Positions 62,194 through 64,000 of a DNA stretch of 64,000 bases are shown in pieces. Source of the DNA: Lacticaseibacillus kribbianus (GTDB lineage Bacteria; Bacillota; Bacilli; Lactobacillales; Lactobacillaceae); the NCBI RefSeq assembly GCF_020180945.1, contig NZ_JAIPUL010000001.1, forward strand, positions 186,001-250,000, in the 5' to 3' direction. Below the pieces are notes generated by a model. That model saw nothing but the letters and a program-made list of their open reading frames with translations. It ran no database searches and had not been told where the DNA came from. Both the position numbers and the translations under genes were made by a program. The stretch's first letter is position 1. Each line of letters begins with the position of its first letter.

Positions 62194-63087
62194 TCAGTCG
62201 GTTGCGTCGGGACGGTCGAGGAACAGGGTGGCGAGCACGCCAAGCACCGCGAAAACCAGTGCCACGGCCAGGGCGCCCAGCCAGCTGGCCGGCCACGCCG
62301 AGGCGATGCCGGTGCGCACCAGGATCACCACCGCCGCGGCGACGATGCCGGCAACGGCGTAGTAGACCTGCGCCTCAAAGCGCGCGAGCAGCCACGCCAT
62401 CACGCGCGCGACGGCCAGCAGTCCGAGCGCCGCCCCGATCATGAAGGGCAGAAGCAGCGCGACGCTTTGGCCCGCGGCCGCGGCGGCCGCCCAGTCGCCG
62501 GCAAGCGCGGCACGCGCCGCCGTGCCCAGCTGGCCGACGGCGTTGTACACGGTGCCGTACTGGTCGATCACCATCAGCATGATCGACCCGGAGATGCCGG
62601 GAATCGCCATCAGCGCCACGGAGAACGCGCCGGCCCACAGCATCGTGAAGAAGTCGCCGGCGCTGGTCAGCCGCGGAATCGCAATCAGCGTGCCGGCCTG
62701 CCCCTCGCCGAGGCGTGCCAGGCCGTAGATGACGGCAAAGCCCGCGACGCTTAACAGCGGGTACCAAGGCCGCGGCGGGACCTGGCGCATTTTGCGCCAG
62801 ACGAACGGCACGATGCCGAGCACCAGCCCGGTGAAAAACGCGTAGGCGGCGACCGGCCACGCCGCGGTCAAAGCGAGGATCGCCTTGGTGGACGCGAGGA
62901 TGCCGATGGCGGCGCCGAGCCCGACCGGCACCAGCAGCCGCAGGTGGCGGCGCGGTGCTTCGGTGAAGTGGTTGACGGCCTCGAGCAGGCGGTCGTAGAG
63001 GCCGACCACGACGGCGAAGATGCTGCCAGACAGGCCGGGGATGACGAGGGCGATGCCGATGAAGGCGCCTTTGATCAAGTTGCGCAT
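62194..63087 (-). CDS. DUF368 / PopT-type polyprenyl-phosphate transporter
   Basis: A 297-residue membrane protein with eight or more helices. The duplicated DUF368 motif is seen as ALVIPGLSGSIFAVVVGLYD near residue 14 and MAIPGISGSIMLMVIDQY near residue 160. Members of this family (PopT) return undecaprenyl phosphate across the membrane for wall synthesis. AAAGGAC precedes ATG 63087. The 150 bases upstream hold a short tandem GCGAGCGTTGGCA repeat and no gene. Confidence 0.88.
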   Translation of the reverse strand: MRNLIKGAFIGIALVIPGLSGSIFAVVVGLYDRLLEAVNHFTEAPRRHLRLLVPVGLGAAIGILASTKAILALTAAWPVAAYAFFTGLVLGIVPFVWRKMRQVPPRPWYPLLSVAGFAVIYGLARLGEGQAGTLIAIPRLTSAGDFFTMLWAGAFSVALMAIPGISGSIMLMVIDQYGTVYNAVGQLGTAARAALAGDWAAAAAAGQSVALLLPFMIGAALGLLAVARVMAWLLARFEAQVYYAVAGIVAAAVVILVRTGIASAWPASWLGALAVALVFAVLGVLATLFLDRPDATD

Positions 63088-63237
63088 GGCGGGGTCCTTT
63101 CTAAAGGGAAGGGCGGCGGAAGCGTTGGGCGGGAGGTGCGGCCGCGGCCTCGCGAGCGTTGGCAGCGAGCGTTGGCAGCGGCCGGGAGACGGTGGTGCGG
63201 CGCGACGGCGAGAAACGGCGGGAAAGTGCAGCCGGGG

Positions 63238-64000
63238 CTACGGTCGCGGCATGGTCGGGGTCGGCAGCTGGATGCCTGATTCGGTCAGAGCCTGGCTGTA
63301 GGCGGCGAGAAAGTCGCGCTGGACGGCCAGCTGCTGACCGTTTTGGACGAACATCAGGACCTGGTAGGAGAAGGTGCCGTCGCCGTTATCGGTCAGGCCG
63401 AGGACGTCTGGGCCGCTCTTGATCTCCTTGTGGGTCGGCACCAGCTTGCGGTTGACGGCCGCGATCACCTCGTCGACCTTGGCGAAGTCAGTGTCCGGGC
63501 GCATCGGCAGGCGCACCAGCGCCTGCATGTTGCTGCGCGACAGGTTCGAGACGATGCTGATGTTGCGGTTGGGGATGTAGTTGATCGTGCCGTTGAAGCT
63601 CTGCACGATGGTGGTGCGCAGGCCGACGCTGGTCACCTTGCCGGAGATTGCGCCCAGCGTCACCGAGTCGCCGACGTCGAATTGGCCCTCCAGGATGATG
63701 AAGATGCCGGTGACGACGTCGGACACGAAGCCCTGCGCGCCGAGGCCCAGGGCGATGCCGACCACGCCGGCGCCGGCGATCAGCGTGCCGACGGGAACGC
63801 CGAGCGTCGACAGCACCGCGTACAGGTAGAAGAATAAGACGAGGTAGGAGAACGCGTTGCGCGTCAGCGTGTGCATCGTGTCGACGCGCGTCGGGCTGAG
63901 CCGGCTGCGCCCCTTGTAGGTCACGAAGCCGCGGTTGACCAGCTTCTTGCCGACGCCGTTGATGATGAAAAACAGCAGGGTGAACAGCACGAGCTGCACG
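63238..64000 (-). CDS. Small-conductance mechanosensitive channel, MscS family (5' end outside window)
   Basis: At least 253 residues. The pore helix and beta domain are clear: LIAGAGVVGIALGLGAQGFV near residue 80, then EGQFDVGDSVTLG and VTSVGLRTTIVQSFNGTINY. The C-terminus ends in a short tail. The frame is open to the right edge of the window, so the first membrane helices are probably beyond it. It protects the cell against osmotic down-shock. Confidence 0.9.
   Translation of the reverse strand, partial: VQLVLFTLLFFIINGVGKKLVNRGFVTYKGRSRLSPTRVDTMHTLTRNAFSYLVLFFYLYAVLSTLGVPVGTLIAGAGVVGIALGLGAQGFVSDVVTGIFIILEGQFDVGDSVTLGAISGKVTSVGLRTTIVQSFNGTINYIPNRNISIVSNLSRSNMQALVRLPMRPDTDFAKVDEVIAAVNRKLVPTHKEIKSGPDVLGLTDNGDGTFSYQVLMFVQNGQQLAVQRDFLAAYSQALTESGIQLPTPTMPRP

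Overview
The window looks like a chromosomal segment of a G+C-rich member of the Lactobacillaceae, in the style of Lacticaseibacillus or its relatives. This is inferred from gene content: the divergent pepQ/ccpA pair, lexA, a malolactic cluster (mleR-mleS-mleP), pepF, adhE with Rex-type boxes, zapA-cvpA-mutS2-trxA, a fused glutamate racemase/XTPase, and an archaeal-type PEP carboxylase of the kind known from some lactic acid bacteria. I cannot name the species.

Layout. 1-3764: 5' part of archaeal-type PEP carboxylase (minus), a MerR regulator divergent from a 14-TM drug exporter, and nanE. About 4000-23650: the conjugation module of a Tn916/ICEBs1-type integrative conjugative element (ICE), visibly lower in G+C than the DNA to its right and nearly all on the minus strand. 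In transcription order it holds a large thioester/Cna-B LPXTG adhesin, a SpoVG-like protein, two HelP-like DUF961 proteins, an array of small acidic paralogues, the FtsK-type coupling protein, two more acidic paralogues, an oriT-like site, the MobT relaxase, a short unknown protein, a DNA methyltransferase, a small membrane protein, ArdA, TcpE, VirB4, a VirB6-like protein, a two-domain cell-wall hydrolase, an unknown protein and TcpC. No integrase or excisionase lies in the window; in Tn916 they lie beyond the TcpC end, so they may be further left.

23700-43900 is typical chromosome: maa acetyltransferase, a broken MFS gene, an AraC regulator, two HAD phosphatases, two FMN reductases (one fused to a PAS domain and a repeat tail), pepQ/ccpA, lexA, a probable large structured non-coding RNA, an AEC permease, MTHFS, DUF488, fumC-mleR / mleS-mleP, a small membrane protein, thiol peroxidase and a flavodoxin-like protein. 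43921-57760 is bracketed by two ISL3-family insertion sequences with identical transposases in opposite orientation, each with an 8-bp target duplication. Between them lie pepF, a glycosyltransferase, an esterase, adhE, zapA, cvpA, mutS2 and trxA. 57800-64000: yslB, murI-rdgB fusion, a phosphodiesterase, an aquaglyceroporin, a CBS-domain protein, a DUF368/PopT transporter and a partial MscS channel.

The observations most worth following are: (i) six related small acidic ICE proteins with no function I can name; (ii) an RNA gene of about 520 nt after lexA with a near-consensus promoter, dense pairing and a strong terminator; (iii) a hairpin-rich intergenic repeat of about 123 bp, found three times just behind intrinsic terminators, always in the orientation of the upstream gene.
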